A stretch of 64,000 nt of DNA from an uncultured Hyphomonadaceae bacterium. GTDB taxonomy: Bacteria > Pseudomonadota > Alphaproteobacteria > Caulobacterales > Hyphomonadaceae. The stretch's first letter is position 1; the number at the start of each line of letters is the position of its first letter. A model generated the notes under the pieces. It was not told where the DNA came from, searched no databases, and saw nothing but the letters and a program-made list of their open reading frames with translations. Position numbers and translations under genes: made by a program. Where the stretch lies: assembly GCA_913057945.1 (NCBI GenBank), contig CAJXOF010000003.1:272001-336000 (forward strand), written 5' to 3'. Shown here piece by piece: positions 35,087-44,775 of this stretch.

Positions 35087-37030
35087 ATGTTTACCAGCAG
35101 GATGATGATGGCGTGCGGGGCATTGGCCCTGCTTGGACCGGGCGCGATGGCCGAGGCGCCGAAGCTCGCAAGCGTATTTACCGACCATATGGTGATCCAG
35201 CGCGATGCGCCGGTGCGCCTGTTCGGCACGGCGGACCCCGGCGCGGAATTCATGGTGTCGCTGGACACAGCCGCCACGCCGGTTCGCGCCGGACGGGACG
35301 GGCGCTGGTGGACCGAGTTCCCGGCGCTTCCCGCTGGTGGGCCGCATCAGGTTGCCCTGTCTGTCGAAGGCGAGACCGTGCAGGCGGTCGAGGATGTGCT
35401 GGCGGGCGATGTCTTCCTCTGCTCCGGCCAGTCCAACATGGAATACCCGCTGTCGCGCGTGACCTATGCCGAGCGGCAAGTCGCTGCGGCGGATCATCCG
35501 AACATCCGCCTGTTGCAGGTGGAGAAAGGGCTGTCGCTTGATCCGAATACGGACCTGCCGGGGGAGAGCGCCTGGGCCGTGACGACACCCGAGACCGCGG
35601 CGGAATTCTCGGCGGTCTGCTATTATAGCGGACGTGCCATCTCCGAAGCGTATGGCATTCCCGTTGGCCTGATCAATTCCAGCTGGGGCGGCTCGCGCAT
35701 CGAGCCCTGGATCAAAGGCGAGCTCATTGGCGCTGTGCCGGACTATGCCGAGGATGTCGCGCTGCTGGAGATGTACAAGACCGATCGCGGCGCAGCGGCG
35801 AAAGCCTATTCCGAAAGCTGGCAGCAGGGCTGGCTTAATGATCCGGCGACCGGTGGCTCCGCGCCGTGGGAAAACCCTGAGGCCGGGGACTGGACGCCCG
35901 TGCCGGGCATGCTGCGCGACTGGCGCGAATGGGGCGACCCGGAGTTGACCGATCATCTCGGCATGGTCTGGCACAAGCTGAGCTTCACACTGACCGCTCA
36001 GCAGGCGGAGCAAGCGGCAACCATCCATATCGGCGCGATCGACGACACCGACATGACCTGGCTGAATGGGACGGCCATTGGCACCACATTCGATTGGGGC
36101 GGGATGCGCGCCTATGAGGTGCCGGCGAACCTGCTGAAGGCGGGCGAGAACACGCTCCTCGTCAACGTGCACAATGATTATGGTGCAGGCGGCATGACGG
36201 GGCCGGATCCGGAACTGCGCGTGGAGTTCGAAAACGGCACCGACGTTTCGCTGGCCGAGGGCTGGGTGTATCGCAAGGTGCCGTCGGACGTCGTCACACC
36301 CCGACCCGCGCCCTGGTTCACCATCAAGGGCTATACCATGCTGCACAATGCCATGATCGCGCCTCTGGATGGCCTGCGCCTGAAGGGCTCGATCTGGTAT
36401 CAGGGCGAGGGGAATGCCCGAGAGGGCGCGGCCTATAAGGACCTGCTGGACATGCTGGTGCAGGATTGGCGCGCGAAGTTCGGCGAGGGCCTGCCGGTTA
36501 CCGTCGTGCAGCTGCCGCGCTATGGTGCGCTGCCCACCGAGGCGGGCAAGCCCGGCTGGGGCGTGATCCGGGAATCCATGCGCCGCGTTGCGGACGAGGA
36601 TGATGGCGTCGGCCTCGCCGTGACCATCGATATGGGCGACCCGGTGGACATCCATCCGCCGAACAAGCTGGCTGTGGCCGAGCGGGTCGTGCGCGTGATG
36701 AAGGCGCTGGTGTATGGCGAAGAAGATGCGGCGGCGTCCGGGCCGGTGGCTGCAAGCGCCACACGGGAAGGCGATACGATCCGCATCGTATTTGAGGGCG
36801 TGGAGGACGGTCTCGTAACTGTCAGTTCAGATACCGTCTTCGGCATGGAGCTATGCGATGCGGACGCGTGCCGCTACGCCTCGGCAGCGCTGGACGGCGA
36901 CGCGGTGGTCATAGAAACCGGCGACGAGCCCGTCTCACAAATCCGCTACTGCCAGGGCAATTCACCCCTGTGCAACCTGTTCGATGGAAACCGCCTGCCG
37001 GCCGGTCCGTTCTGGATCGACGTGGACTAG
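35087..37030 (+). CDS. sialate-O-acetylesterase-like SGNH hydrolase, secreted
   Basis: This 647-residue protein has an N-terminal signal peptide (ACGALALLGPGAMAE), a beta-rich domain, and an SGNH hydrolase core. The core has the nucleophile in CSGQSNMEYPL, SSWGGSRIEPW, WYQGEGNA and the catalytic DxxH in DPVDIHPPNKLA. A jelly-roll (galactose-binding-like) domain is inserted at about residues 290-400. The family deacetylates sialic acids and plant glycans; in this setting a xylan-linked acetyl ester is as likely as sialate. AAAGGGCGGAG lies upstream of the ATG. Confidence 0.9.
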   Translation: MFTSRMMMACGALALLGPGAMAEAPKLASVFTDHMVIQRDAPVRLFGTADPGAEFMVSLDTAATPVRAGRDGRWWTEFPALPAGGPHQVALSVEGETVQAVEDVLAGDVFLCSGQSNMEYPLSRVTYAERQVAAADHPNIRLLQVEKGLSLDPNTDLPGESAWAVTTPETAAEFSAVCYYSGRAISEAYGIPVGLINSSWGGSRIEPWIKGELIGAVPDYAEDVALLEMYKTDRGAAAKAYSESWQQGWLNDPATGGSAPWENPEAGDWTPVPGMLRDWREWGDPELTDHLGMVWHKLSFTLTAQQAEQAATIHIGAIDDTDMTWLNGTAIGTTFDWGGMRAYEVPANLLKAGENTLLVNVHNDYGAGGMTGPDPELRVEFENGTDVSLAEGWVYRKVPSDVVTPRPAPWFTIKGYTMLHNAMIAPLDGLRLKGSIWYQGEGNAREGAAYKDLLDMLVQDWRAKFGEGLPVTVVQLPRYGALPTEAGKPGWGVIRESMRRVADEDDGVGLAVTIDMGDPVDIHPPNKLAVAERVVRVMKALVYGEEDAAASGPVAASATREGDTIRIVFEGVEDGLVTVSSDTVFGMELCDADACRYASAALDGDAVVIETGDEPVSQIRYCQGNSPLCNLFDGNRLPAGPFWIDVD

Positions 37031-37039
37031 CGCAGCTCT

Positions 37040-37957
37040 CTATTCCGCAGGCACCATTTCCGGCGTGTCCGTACGCACGGCGCGGCGCAGCACGTCGCCA
37101 TAGCCATGCGAGATGCAGTCATACTCGTCATAATAGCCGCGCGTTGAGAGCAGCGTGTGGAGCCGCTTCAGATTGTAAGGCGGGATGCTGGCGAACATGT
37201 GGTGTTCGAGATGATAGTTCACATCATTCGGGGCGATCAGCACGCGCTGCCACAAGGGCGCGACCGTGGTGCCGGTATTGAGGCGGGGTTCGAGGCTGCT
37301 GCGATCCTTGGAGGTGCCGTGCTCGCCAATCTGGCGCAGGCGCACGATGGCCGGATAGACGAAGAGTTCCGCCGCCCACCACATGAGATAGGCCCAAGGC
37401 GCGCCGACCGCTGTCAGCGTCGCGAGCAAGGCGACATGGAAGGTGAGCCACGGCCAGTTGCGCGACAGCTTGAAGCTGCGGATCTTGCGCATCGTGTCCC
37501 GGAAGCCGGTCTGGCCGGTCAGGTCCCGCACGAATTTGCGGCGCAGGCTGTCCTTGGCCACGGGATAATTCTTGACGAAGATAATATCCGGATCATCCGG
37601 TGTTCCGGCATGTTTGTGGTGCTTGAGATGGTAGGTACGATAGGCGGGCAGGGAAATGTTCATCGGCGCGCCAGCAATCCAGTGACCGACAAATTCGTCC
37701 ACCTTCGGGCTCTTGAACAGGGCGTGGTGAGCGCAATCATGATTGATGATGCCGAGGCCGAGCTGGCGGCCGCCCAGAATGAGAATGCCGGCCGCGATGG
37801 TCAGCGGATTGGTCCAGAGGATGGCGACGGCAAACGCCGCGACGATCAGGCCCCAGTTCCAGGCCACCGTGGCGAAGGCGCGAAGGTCTGACTTCTTCCG
37901 CAATTCGCGAAGTTCTTCTTTTGTGACGGCTTCTGATAGCTTCATCGTCGTGGACAT
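37040..37957 (-). CDS. fatty acid desaturase, membrane
   Basis: This 305-residue integral membrane di-iron enzyme has the three histidine boxes of acyl desaturases (HDCAHH, HLKHHKHAG and HLEHHMFASIPPYNL) and four hydrophobic segments. It introduces a double bond into acyl lipids or acts on a related substrate. It is transcribed divergently from a PaaX-like regulator, and the 50-bp gap holds a palindrome that could control both. Confidence 0.92.
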   Translation of the reverse strand: MSTTMKLSEAVTKEELRELRKKSDLRAFATVAWNWGLIVAAFAVAILWTNPLTIAAGILILGGRQLGLGIINHDCAHHALFKSPKVDEFVGHWIAGAPMNISLPAYRTYHLKHHKHAGTPDDPDIIFVKNYPVAKDSLRRKFVRDLTGQTGFRDTMRKIRSFKLSRNWPWLTFHVALLATLTAVGAPWAYLMWWAAELFVYPAIVRLRQIGEHGTSKDRSSLEPRLNTGTTVAPLWQRVLIAPNDVNYHLEHHMFASIPPYNLKRLHTLLSTRGYYDEYDCISHGYGDVLRRAVRTDTPEMVPAE

Positions 37958-37989
37958 GGCAGGGCTCCCATCCTGTGCTTTAATAGATT

Positions 37990-38000
37990 ATTACAGTAAT
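37990..38000. promoter_or_regulatory. palindrome between desaturase and PaaX-like gene
   Basis: ATTAC-A-GTAAT is an 11-bp perfect palindrome inside an AT-rich stretch, 33 bp from the desaturase start and 8 bp from the regulator start. This fits an autoregulatory operator. Binding is inferred. Confidence 0.4.
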
Positions 38001-38007
38001 TAGCAGT

Positions 38008-38847
38008 ATGAGTCAATTCGTGTATTATTATAATCCCCTCGACCCTCAGGACGTGTCCGCACGGGCGCTGGTCCTGTCGCTGATGAGCAGCACGGATGCC
38101 TCGCCGCAGGCGATTGGCCGTCTCATCAATGCGGCGGCGCTGTTCGGGATCGAGGCATCGACCCTGCGCGTGGCGGTGACGCGGCTGATGAAGGATGGCC
38201 TGCTGGAGAGCCCGGAACGCGGCGTCTACAGTCCGGGGCCAAAGGCGCAGGCGCTGATGCGGCGGGTCCAGCAATGGGAACATGTGGCCGAGCGGATGGT
38301 GGACTGGAACGGGGACTGGCTGGTCGCCCTGACCAAGCATCTCGGCCGCAGCGACCGCAAGCAATTGCGCGCCAGGGAACGGGCGCTGGCCCTGTTCGGC
38401 TACCAGCAGACAGAGGAAGGCTTCTGGGTGCGGCCGGCAAATCTGTCGGGCAATCTCGACAGGCATCGTGCGGATTTGACAGATATCGGCGCGGATGAGG
38501 ATATCATCCTGATGCGGGCCGGCGAGATTGCGATGGCCGGGCCACAGGACTGGGCGAGTCTCTGGTCCCCGAAAGCCCTGTCACGGTCCTATGCGCAGGC
38601 GATCAAGAAGATGGAACAGAGCCTGGACCGGCTCGCGACCCGCAGCATGGATGACGCCGCCCGCGAGACATTGCTGATCGGGCAACCGGTGATCCGGGCA
38701 ATCAATTTCGACCCGCTGCTGCCGCCGGAGCTGGGCGACCAGGACGGGTTCCTGCGGATGGCGGAGAAGATGCGGGCGTACAACAAGGTCGGCCAGGCCT
38801 GTTGGCGCGCCTATCATGCATCCCTGGAAGAAACGGCGCAGGACTGA
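38008..38847 (+). CDS. PaaX-like transcriptional regulator
   Basis: This 279-residue protein has an N-terminal winged helix (ALVLSLMSSTD... FGIEASTLRVAVTRLMKDGLLESPERGVY in pieces) and the longer C-terminal domain of PaaX-type regulators (RALALFGYQQTEEGFWVRP, DWASLWSPKAL). PaaX itself responds to phenylacetyl-CoA; here the divergent desaturase suggests an acyl-CoA signal. The gene ends 36 bp before ccrM's stop, convergent. Confidence 0.85.
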   Translation: MSQFVYYYNPLDPQDVSARALVLSLMSSTDASPQAIGRLINAAALFGIEASTLRVAVTRLMKDGLLESPERGVYSPGPKAQALMRRVQQWEHVAERMVDWNGDWLVALTKHLGRSDRKQLRARERALALFGYQQTEEGFWVRPANLSGNLDRHRADLTDIGADEDIILMRAGEIAMAGPQDWASLWSPKALSRSYAQAIKKMEQSLDRLATRSMDDAARETLLIGQPVIRAINFDPLLPPELGDQDGFLRMAEKMRAYNKVGQACWRAYHASLEETAQD

Positions 38848-38883
38848 TCCCGCGCCGCCTTCATTTGCATGTTTTGAAGGAGC

Positions 38884-40081
<1,198 letters not shown>

Positions 40082-40103
40082 GAAACTATCAACAGATTTT
40101 CCT

Positions 40104-40124
40104 TGTGGATAGTCCTGTGGATAA
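40104..40124. promoter_or_regulatory. two DnaA-box-like sequences
   Basis: TGTGGATAG (40104-40112) and TGTGGATAA (40116-40124) read on the opposite strand as CTATCCACA and TTATCCACA. The second is a perfect consensus DnaA box and the first differs at one base. They lie 12 bp apart, 138-158 bp before the ccrM start. Confidence 0.55.
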
Positions 40125-40325
40125 AATCGGGGAAAGCCTGTGAGTTCAGCGTGACTGGCGGCGGAGCAGGCCTGCGGATGCCCTCGGTCTGTCCCGCTTG
40201 CTGACGCCCTGCCTGTACGGGCGGGCACAGCAGGCGGGCTGCAATGGCCGGGAAATTTATGAAGGCTGCTGTGTTTTGCGCGTTCAGCAGGCCGCTTGGG
40301 GCCGGGAACGTGAGGACGCCGGAGC
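40125..40325. other. intergenic stretch, no gene seen
   Basis: This GC-rich stretch between the ccrM control region and the radical SAM gene contains a GC hairpin near 40205-40240. No frame has convincing coding character. A 101-residue minus-strand frame runs through it but overlaps the radical SAM gene and lacks family features. Confidence 0.5.
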
Positions 40326-41489
40326 CTAGACGTCCAGACGAAACTGGCCGTTCTGCTCTTCAATGACGCGGAAGAGGTTTGTCCGCAGCGGGTCTCTTCG
40401 CTGGTTCATGCCGAGCCGGGCGGTGGCCCGGCCGAAACGCCGCGAGATCAGATCAGCCACCGGCCCGCCGCCGCGCATCCGTTCGTGCCAATTGGCATCG
40501 TAATCCTTGCCGCCGCGCATGTCCCGGATGTGGTTGATGATCCGCGCGGCCCTGTCGGGCACATGCTGGACCAGCCATTCATGGAACAGGTCCTTGATCT
40601 CATAAGGCAGGCGCAACATCACATAGCCCGCGCGTGTCGCGCCATGATCGGCGGCGGCGTCCAGCAGGCTTTCGATCTCATGATCGTTCAGGCCTGGAAT
40701 GATCGGCGCGGTCATGACCGTGACTTCGATCCCGGCTTCGCTCAGCGCCCGGATCGTGTCCAGTCGGCGCTGGGGTGTGGCGGCCCGCGGCTCCATCTTG
40801 CGGGCGAGGGTGCGGTCAAGCGTGGTCAGCGAGATACCGACCCGCGCGAGGCCTGCCTCGGCCATCGGGGCGATCAGGTCGATGTCGCGCTGGATCAGGG
40901 CGGACTTGGTGAGGAGGCTGACCGGATGGCGATAGTCGGACAGGACTTCAAGAAGGCTGCGGGTCAGGCGCATCTCGCGTTCGACCGGCTGGTAGGCGTC
41001 CGTGTTCATTCCGAGCGCGATGACGCGGGGCAGATAGCTGGGCTTCGAAAGCTCCCGCTTCAGCAGCTCGACGGCATTGTCCTTGAAGAAGAGCTTGCTT
41101 TCGAAATCGAGCCCAGCCGACAGGCCGCCCCAGGCATGGGTCGGGCGGGCAAAACAATAGATACAGCCATGTTCACAGCCCCGATACGGGTTCACCGTGC
41201 GGTCAAATGATATGTCAGGCGACTTGTTGAAGGTGATGATCGTGCGCGCCGTATCCTTCAACAGGGTCGTTTCCAGGCGTCCGGCATCATCCTCGATCGT
41301 GCCCCATCCATCATCGAAGGCGTAGCGTGTCTCGGCTTCGAAGCGGCCGGTCTGGTTCGAGACGGCGCCACGTCCGCGCTGCTGGAAGCGTTCCTCGGCC
41401 TGCCGGGTGTCGATCAGATTGACCCGGCCGCTGGGAGAGAGTTTCTGTTCTGTCCTCATGACCTGAACAGGCCACAAGCATAAGAACAA
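40326..41489 (-). CDS. PA0069-type radical SAM protein
   Basis: This 387-residue radical SAM enzyme has the cluster motif CEHGCIYCF (CxxxCxxC, near residue 97) within NPYRGCEHGCIYCFARPTH. This motif is characteristic of the PA0069 family, related to spore photoproduct lyase-type proteins. Further SAM-domain strands include ITTLDRTLARKMEPRA-like and TVMTAPIIPGLNDHE segments. The substrate is unknown. It follows a BLUF photoreceptor gene by 42 bp on the same strand. Confidence 0.85.
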   Translation of the reverse strand: MFLCLWPVQVMRTEQKLSPSGRVNLIDTRQAEERFQQRGRGAVSNQTGRFEAETRYAFDDGWGTIEDDAGRLETTLLKDTARTIITFNKSPDISFDRTVNPYRGCEHGCIYCFARPTHAWGGLSAGLDFESKLFFKDNAVELLKRELSKPSYLPRVIALGMNTDAYQPVEREMRLTRSLLEVLSDYRHPVSLLTKSALIQRDIDLIAPMAEAGLARVGISLTTLDRTLARKMEPRAATPQRRLDTIRALSEAGIEVTVMTAPIIPGLNDHEIESLLDAAADHGATRAGYVMLRLPYEIKDLFHEWLVQHVPDRAARIINHIRDMRGGKDYDANWHERMRGGGPVADLISRRFGRATARLGMNQRRDPLRTNLFRVIEEQNGQFRLDV

Positions 41490-41531
41490 ATCAAGAACAT
41501 AAATCGGCGGGCTTGCCGGAAACCTGTGAAA

Positions 41532-41942
41532 TCAGATGCCCTTCAGGGAGGTGAAGTTTTCCAGGATCTGGCGGACACGGCCCGGCATCTGGCGGTCCAG
41601 CACGTCCTGAACGTCGTTCATCTTGTCGTAGTCCCGATGGCCTGCCAGGGCCATCGTCTTGCGTCCGGCCATGTGCCAGCCCGAAAAGATACGGATTTCG
41701 GCTGCCTCGGCCAGCACGGTCGTGACCGAGACGTGGCGTGTATCCAGCAGGATGCGGTTGTAGACGTTCTCGACATGCGCCCGCGTCCCTTCGAGTACCT
41801 GCAGGAAGTTCAGGCCATTATAGACCAGTACACCTGTAAGGTTTTGGGGTTCATTGTTGCGGACCGCCGTCTCGACGATGTCGTCTATGTCGGCAGCCGT
41901 GAGCGCGTCAGACGCAGTGCTGATATAAATCAGTCGGTACAT
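41532..41942 (-). CDS. BLUF-domain blue-light photoreceptor
   Basis: This 136-residue protein is a stand-alone BLUF domain that binds FAD and senses blue light. The flavin-contact Tyr lies in LIYISTAS (about residue 6) and the Gln in FLQVLEGTRAHVENVYNRI (about residue 48), with the expected Asn in NLTGVLVYN. There is no fused output domain, so it must act through a partner. The gene downstream on the same strand is the radical SAM protein. Confidence 0.92.
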   Translation of the reverse strand: MYRLIYISTASDALTAADIDDIVETAVRNNEPQNLTGVLVYNGLNFLQVLEGTRAHVENVYNRILLDTRHVSVTTVLAEAAEIRIFSGWHMAGRKTMALAGHRDYDKMNDVQDVLDRQMPGRVRQILENFTSLKGI

Positions 41943-42025
41943 TAGGTGTCCTGTCGTCTGGAATCCGGAAGCCGGGAGTCATCTTGGACACTGCTTTGGA
42001 GTTTGCTTCCATAACATGGGTCAAG

Positions 42026-42631
42026 TTAACAGCGTTTGTTTCGGCTCCATCGCTTCCAGTCATTTTTGTCGTCTATATCCTGCAGTGTTTGCAGCAGCGA
42101 CAGCCGGGCTGACGAGGGCAGGTTTGCCCGCACATCTGCCAGCGCATGAGGCCCGGACCAGCGCACATTGTCGAACAGGGACGGCAAGCCCGGATGCTTG
42201 TTCACACCGAACAGCCAGAACCCGCCATCCTCGGCCGGGCCGAAGACGGCATCATGGCGTCGCAGGGCGCGCACAGCGTGGCGGAGATGTGCGATGGACA
42301 TGTCTGGCGCGTCCGTGCCGATGAACAGGACCGGCCCGTTGGGCGAGTCGGCAAGCCCCTTGCCGAGCCGTTCGGTCAGCGTGCCGGGGCCCTGACTGAA
42401 CCGGGGCAGGACCGGGGGCCAGATTCCTCCCAGTGTTTCATCCAGTGCGCGGTCAGGCGCGAGATAGAGCGCGGCATCGAGGCCGCTGCCGCGTACGGCG
42501 CGCATGGTACGGGCGAGCGTGAAATGTGCGATGCGGCGGGCTTCGGTCTGGCCCATGCCGGCCGCAAGCCGTGTCTTGGCGAGGCCCATGCGGGGCGGCT
42601 TGGCGAAGATCAGAAGCCGGGCACGCCGCAT
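42026..42631 (-). CDS. TIGR04282-type glycosyltransferase (DUF2064)
   Basis: This protein of about 201 residues has the nucleotide-sugar-transferase-like fold of the TIGR04282/DUF2064 family (LLIFAKPPRMGLAKTRLA, LFIGTDAPDMSIAHL, VFGPAEDGGFWLFGV). The family name refers to arsenosugar biosynthesis, but that role is shown only for some members. The start is the ATG at 42631, which overlaps the stop of the upstream glycosyltransferase (TGATG). The frame runs further upstream, but inside that gene. Confidence 0.88.
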   Translation of the reverse strand: MRRARLLIFAKPPRMGLAKTRLAAGMGQTEARRIAHFTLARTMRAVRGSGLDAALYLAPDRALDETLGGIWPPVLPRFSQGPGTLTERLGKGLADSPNGPVLFIGTDAPDMSIAHLRHAVRALRRHDAVFGPAEDGGFWLFGVNKHPGLPSLFDNVRWSGPHALADVRANLPSSARLSLLQTLQDIDDKNDWKRWSRNKRC

Positions 42632-43314
42632 CAGCGATACACCTTGGCGAGGGTCTCGGGGCTCGCGCCCATCAGGAAGCGGGTCAGCAGCCACGCATTA
42701 CTCCAGGCCCGCTTGCGCCAGCCATCGCGCTCATATTTCTCGGCGGAGGTGCGCGCTTCGGCGCTCAGGAGGACGAGCCGCTTCTTGCCGAGGGCGCGTG
42801 CGATCATGACGTCTTCCATCAGGGCCACGTCGGCGAAGCCGCCCACCGCATCGTAGAGTTTGCGGGAGATCAGCAGGCCCTGATCGCCATAGGGCAGGCC
42901 GAGAATCCGCGCGCGGCGATTGGCGCGGGCCTCCAGCCAGCGCGCCGCTCGGTCGTCGGAGCGGTATTTCAGCGTGAAGGCCGCAGCGGTTTCTGCGCGT
43001 CGCTCCATGTGGTGGGCGGCGCGTTCGGCCCAGTCTGGCGACAGCATCGTGTCGGCATGCAGGAAGAGCAGCCAGTCGCCCCGCGCGGCATCCGCCCCGG
43101 CCGCGAGCTGGGCGCCGCGCCCTTTCGCGTCGGTCAGGAAGGTTGCGCCCGTGTCACCGGCCATGCGCGGCGTCGCATCCTCCGAGCCACCATCGGACAC
43201 GATGACTTCGCGGATCAGGCCCAGCTCCAGCCCCGGCATCAGCGCCTGCAGGCAATCCGGCAGGTCCCCGGCGGCATTCAGTGTGGGGATGATGATGGAA
43301 AGCGGCGCGGGCAT
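42631..43314 (-). CDS. TIGR04283-type GT2 glycosyltransferase
   Basis: This 227-residue GT2 enzyme has SIIIPTLNAAGDLPDCL at the N-terminus, VIVSDGGSEDATP and the metal-binding region FLHADTMLSPDW. A second conserved stretch is LPYGDQGLLISRKLYDAVGGF. It is translationally coupled to the downstream TIGR04282 gene, and the two are commonly found as a pair. No arsenic gene lies next to them, so the product sugar is open. Confidence 0.88.
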   Translation of the reverse strand: MPAPLSIIIPTLNAAGDLPDCLQALMPGLELGLIREVIVSDGGSEDATPRMAGDTGATFLTDAKGRGAQLAAGADAARGDWLLFLHADTMLSPDWAERAAHHMERRAETAAAFTLKYRSDDRAARWLEARANRRARILGLPYGDQGLLISRKLYDAVGGFADVALMEDVMIARALGKKRLVLLSAEARTSAEKYERDGWRKRAWSNAWLLTRFLMGASPETLAKVYR

Positions 43315-43399
43315 GAAAACTCCCTATCAGGCAATCGTATGGGGCGGAACCGGGCAGGGGTTAACGCGTTTGAGAGGGACAAGACAAAGGATCCCTCAC

Positions 43400-43876
43400 A
43401 TGCCCTCGATTTATGAAACCCTGAAGAAAGATCATGACACTCATCGCGACCTGTTGGCCCAGCTGGCAGAGACGGAAGGCGACTCCACCAAGCGCCGAGA
43501 ACTCTGGAAGGAGTTCTATTATGATGTGGGCGGGCATGCCGCCGCCGAGGAAGAGACCTTTTACAGCCCGCTGATGGAAGGCGAGGAGGGCCAGCCCAAG
43601 GGTCGCCACTCAGTCGCCGAGCACAAGGAGCTGGACGACATCATCCAGGAACTGGACGAGATGGACAAGAGTTCCCCCGGCTGGCTGACGCGCTTCAAGA
43701 CGCTGCGCCATGATTACGAGCACCATATCGATGAGGAAGAGACAGAAATCTTCCCGGTCGCCAAGGATGTCATCGGCCCGGATGAAGACGGCTCGATTGG
43801 CGAAGCCTTCCTTGAGCGCAAGGGGCGCGAAATGGAGCTGGTCGATGAAAAGGCCGAGGAAGCCTTGGAGGAGTAA
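43400..43876 (+). CDS. hemerythrin-like (HHE) domain protein
   Basis: This 158-residue four-helix protein has the di-iron histidines and acids of the HHE family (KKDHDTHRDLL, GHAAAEEETFYSPL, EHKELDDII, HDYEHHIDEEETEIFP). Members store or sense oxygen, NO or iron. The ATG at 43400 is where homology begins; the long upstream extension lies over the glycosyltransferase gene and is not coding. A short inverted repeat (GAGGGA/TCCCTC) lies just before the start. Confidence 0.9.
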   Translation: MPSIYETLKKDHDTHRDLLAQLAETEGDSTKRRELWKEFYYDVGGHAAAEEETFYSPLMEGEEGQPKGRHSVAEHKELDDIIQELDEMDKSSPGWLTRFKTLRHDYEHHIDEEETEIFPVAKDVIGPDEDGSIGEAFLERKGREMELVDEKAEEALEE

Positions 43877-43892
43877 TCTTTCCGGCTGACCT

Positions 43893-44681
43893 TTAGCTGC
43901 CCAATTCTCCCAGACGCTGTTCCACCAGCAACAAGTCCCGCCATGCGCGGGACTTGTCTTGTGGACGGCGTAATAGATAGGCGGGGTGCAAGATCGGGAT
44001 CAGCGGTGCGCTGAAACCGCCAGCCGTCTTGAACACATGCTCGGTGCCGCGCAGGCGCATGATGCCGTCGGAACTGTCGAGCAGGGATTTGGCCGGTACG
44101 CCGCCTGCGGCCACGATCACTTTCGGCGCAACCAGTTCCACCATCCGGTCCACGAAGGGACGGCATATGGCCAGCTCCTCCGGCTCCGGATTGCGGTTTC
44201 CGGGCGGGCGCCAGTAATTCACATTGGTGATGAAAGCGTTTTCCTTGCGGTCGCGGTGGATCGCGGCCAGCATCTTGTCGAGCAGCTGCCCGGCCTTGCC
44301 GACGAAGGGCAGGCCCTTGCGGTCCTCTTCGGCGCCGGGGCCTTCGCCGATCACCATCAGGCTGGCGCCGGGCGTGCCGTCATAGACGACTGTATTTTCT
44401 GAAGCGCCTTTCAACGGGCTGCCGTCGAACCCTTCAATGGCAGCTTTCAGGGCCTCGACCGAATCACAGGCGGCCGCTGCTGTCCTGGCTTCCTCGACCC
44501 AGTCAATTTTCTTGCGGCGGGGGCGACGCACAGGCGCAGCCGGTGTCGCTGATGCAGCAGGCGCAGCGCTCTCGGAAACCTTCAAATAGGCCTGCACGGC
44601 GGCGTCATCGACTTCCACGCCCATGTCGCCCCACCATTCGGTGAGGGCCTTAATTGCATCAATTGACGCAGGGGCGGGCAT
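43893..44681 (-). CDS. uracil-DNA glycosylase, family-4-like
   Basis: This 262-residue protein has a non-conserved Ala/Pro-rich N-terminus (about 1-75) and a uracil-DNA glycosylase core with VIGEGPGAEEDRKGLPFVGKAGQLLD, NYWRPPGNRNPEPEEL and ILHPAYLLRRPQ. Family 4 enzymes usually carry a 4Fe-4S cluster held by four cysteines. Here the CxxC near the start of the domain is absent and the cysteine before RPPGNR is Trp, so the cluster is probably missing. The gene converges on the hemerythrin gene. Confidence 0.88.
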   Translation of the reverse strand: MPAPASIDAIKALTEWWGDMGVEVDDAAVQAYLKVSESAAPAASATPAAPVRRPRRKKIDWVEEARTAAAACDSVEALKAAIEGFDGSPLKGASENTVVYDGTPGASLMVIGEGPGAEEDRKGLPFVGKAGQLLDKMLAAIHRDRKENAFITNVNYWRPPGNRNPEPEELAICRPFVDRMVELVAPKVIVAAGGVPAKSLLDSSDGIMRLRGTEHVFKTAGGFSAPLIPILHPAYLLRRPQDKSRAWRDLLLVEQRLGELGS

Positions 44682-44775
44682 CTGGACGCTCTGGACCTTC
44701 CTGATAGACGCTGTAATTGCTTAATCAAATGGGCTTATGAGCGGGCACCCTATCACCCGCAAGGAGGAGAAACCA

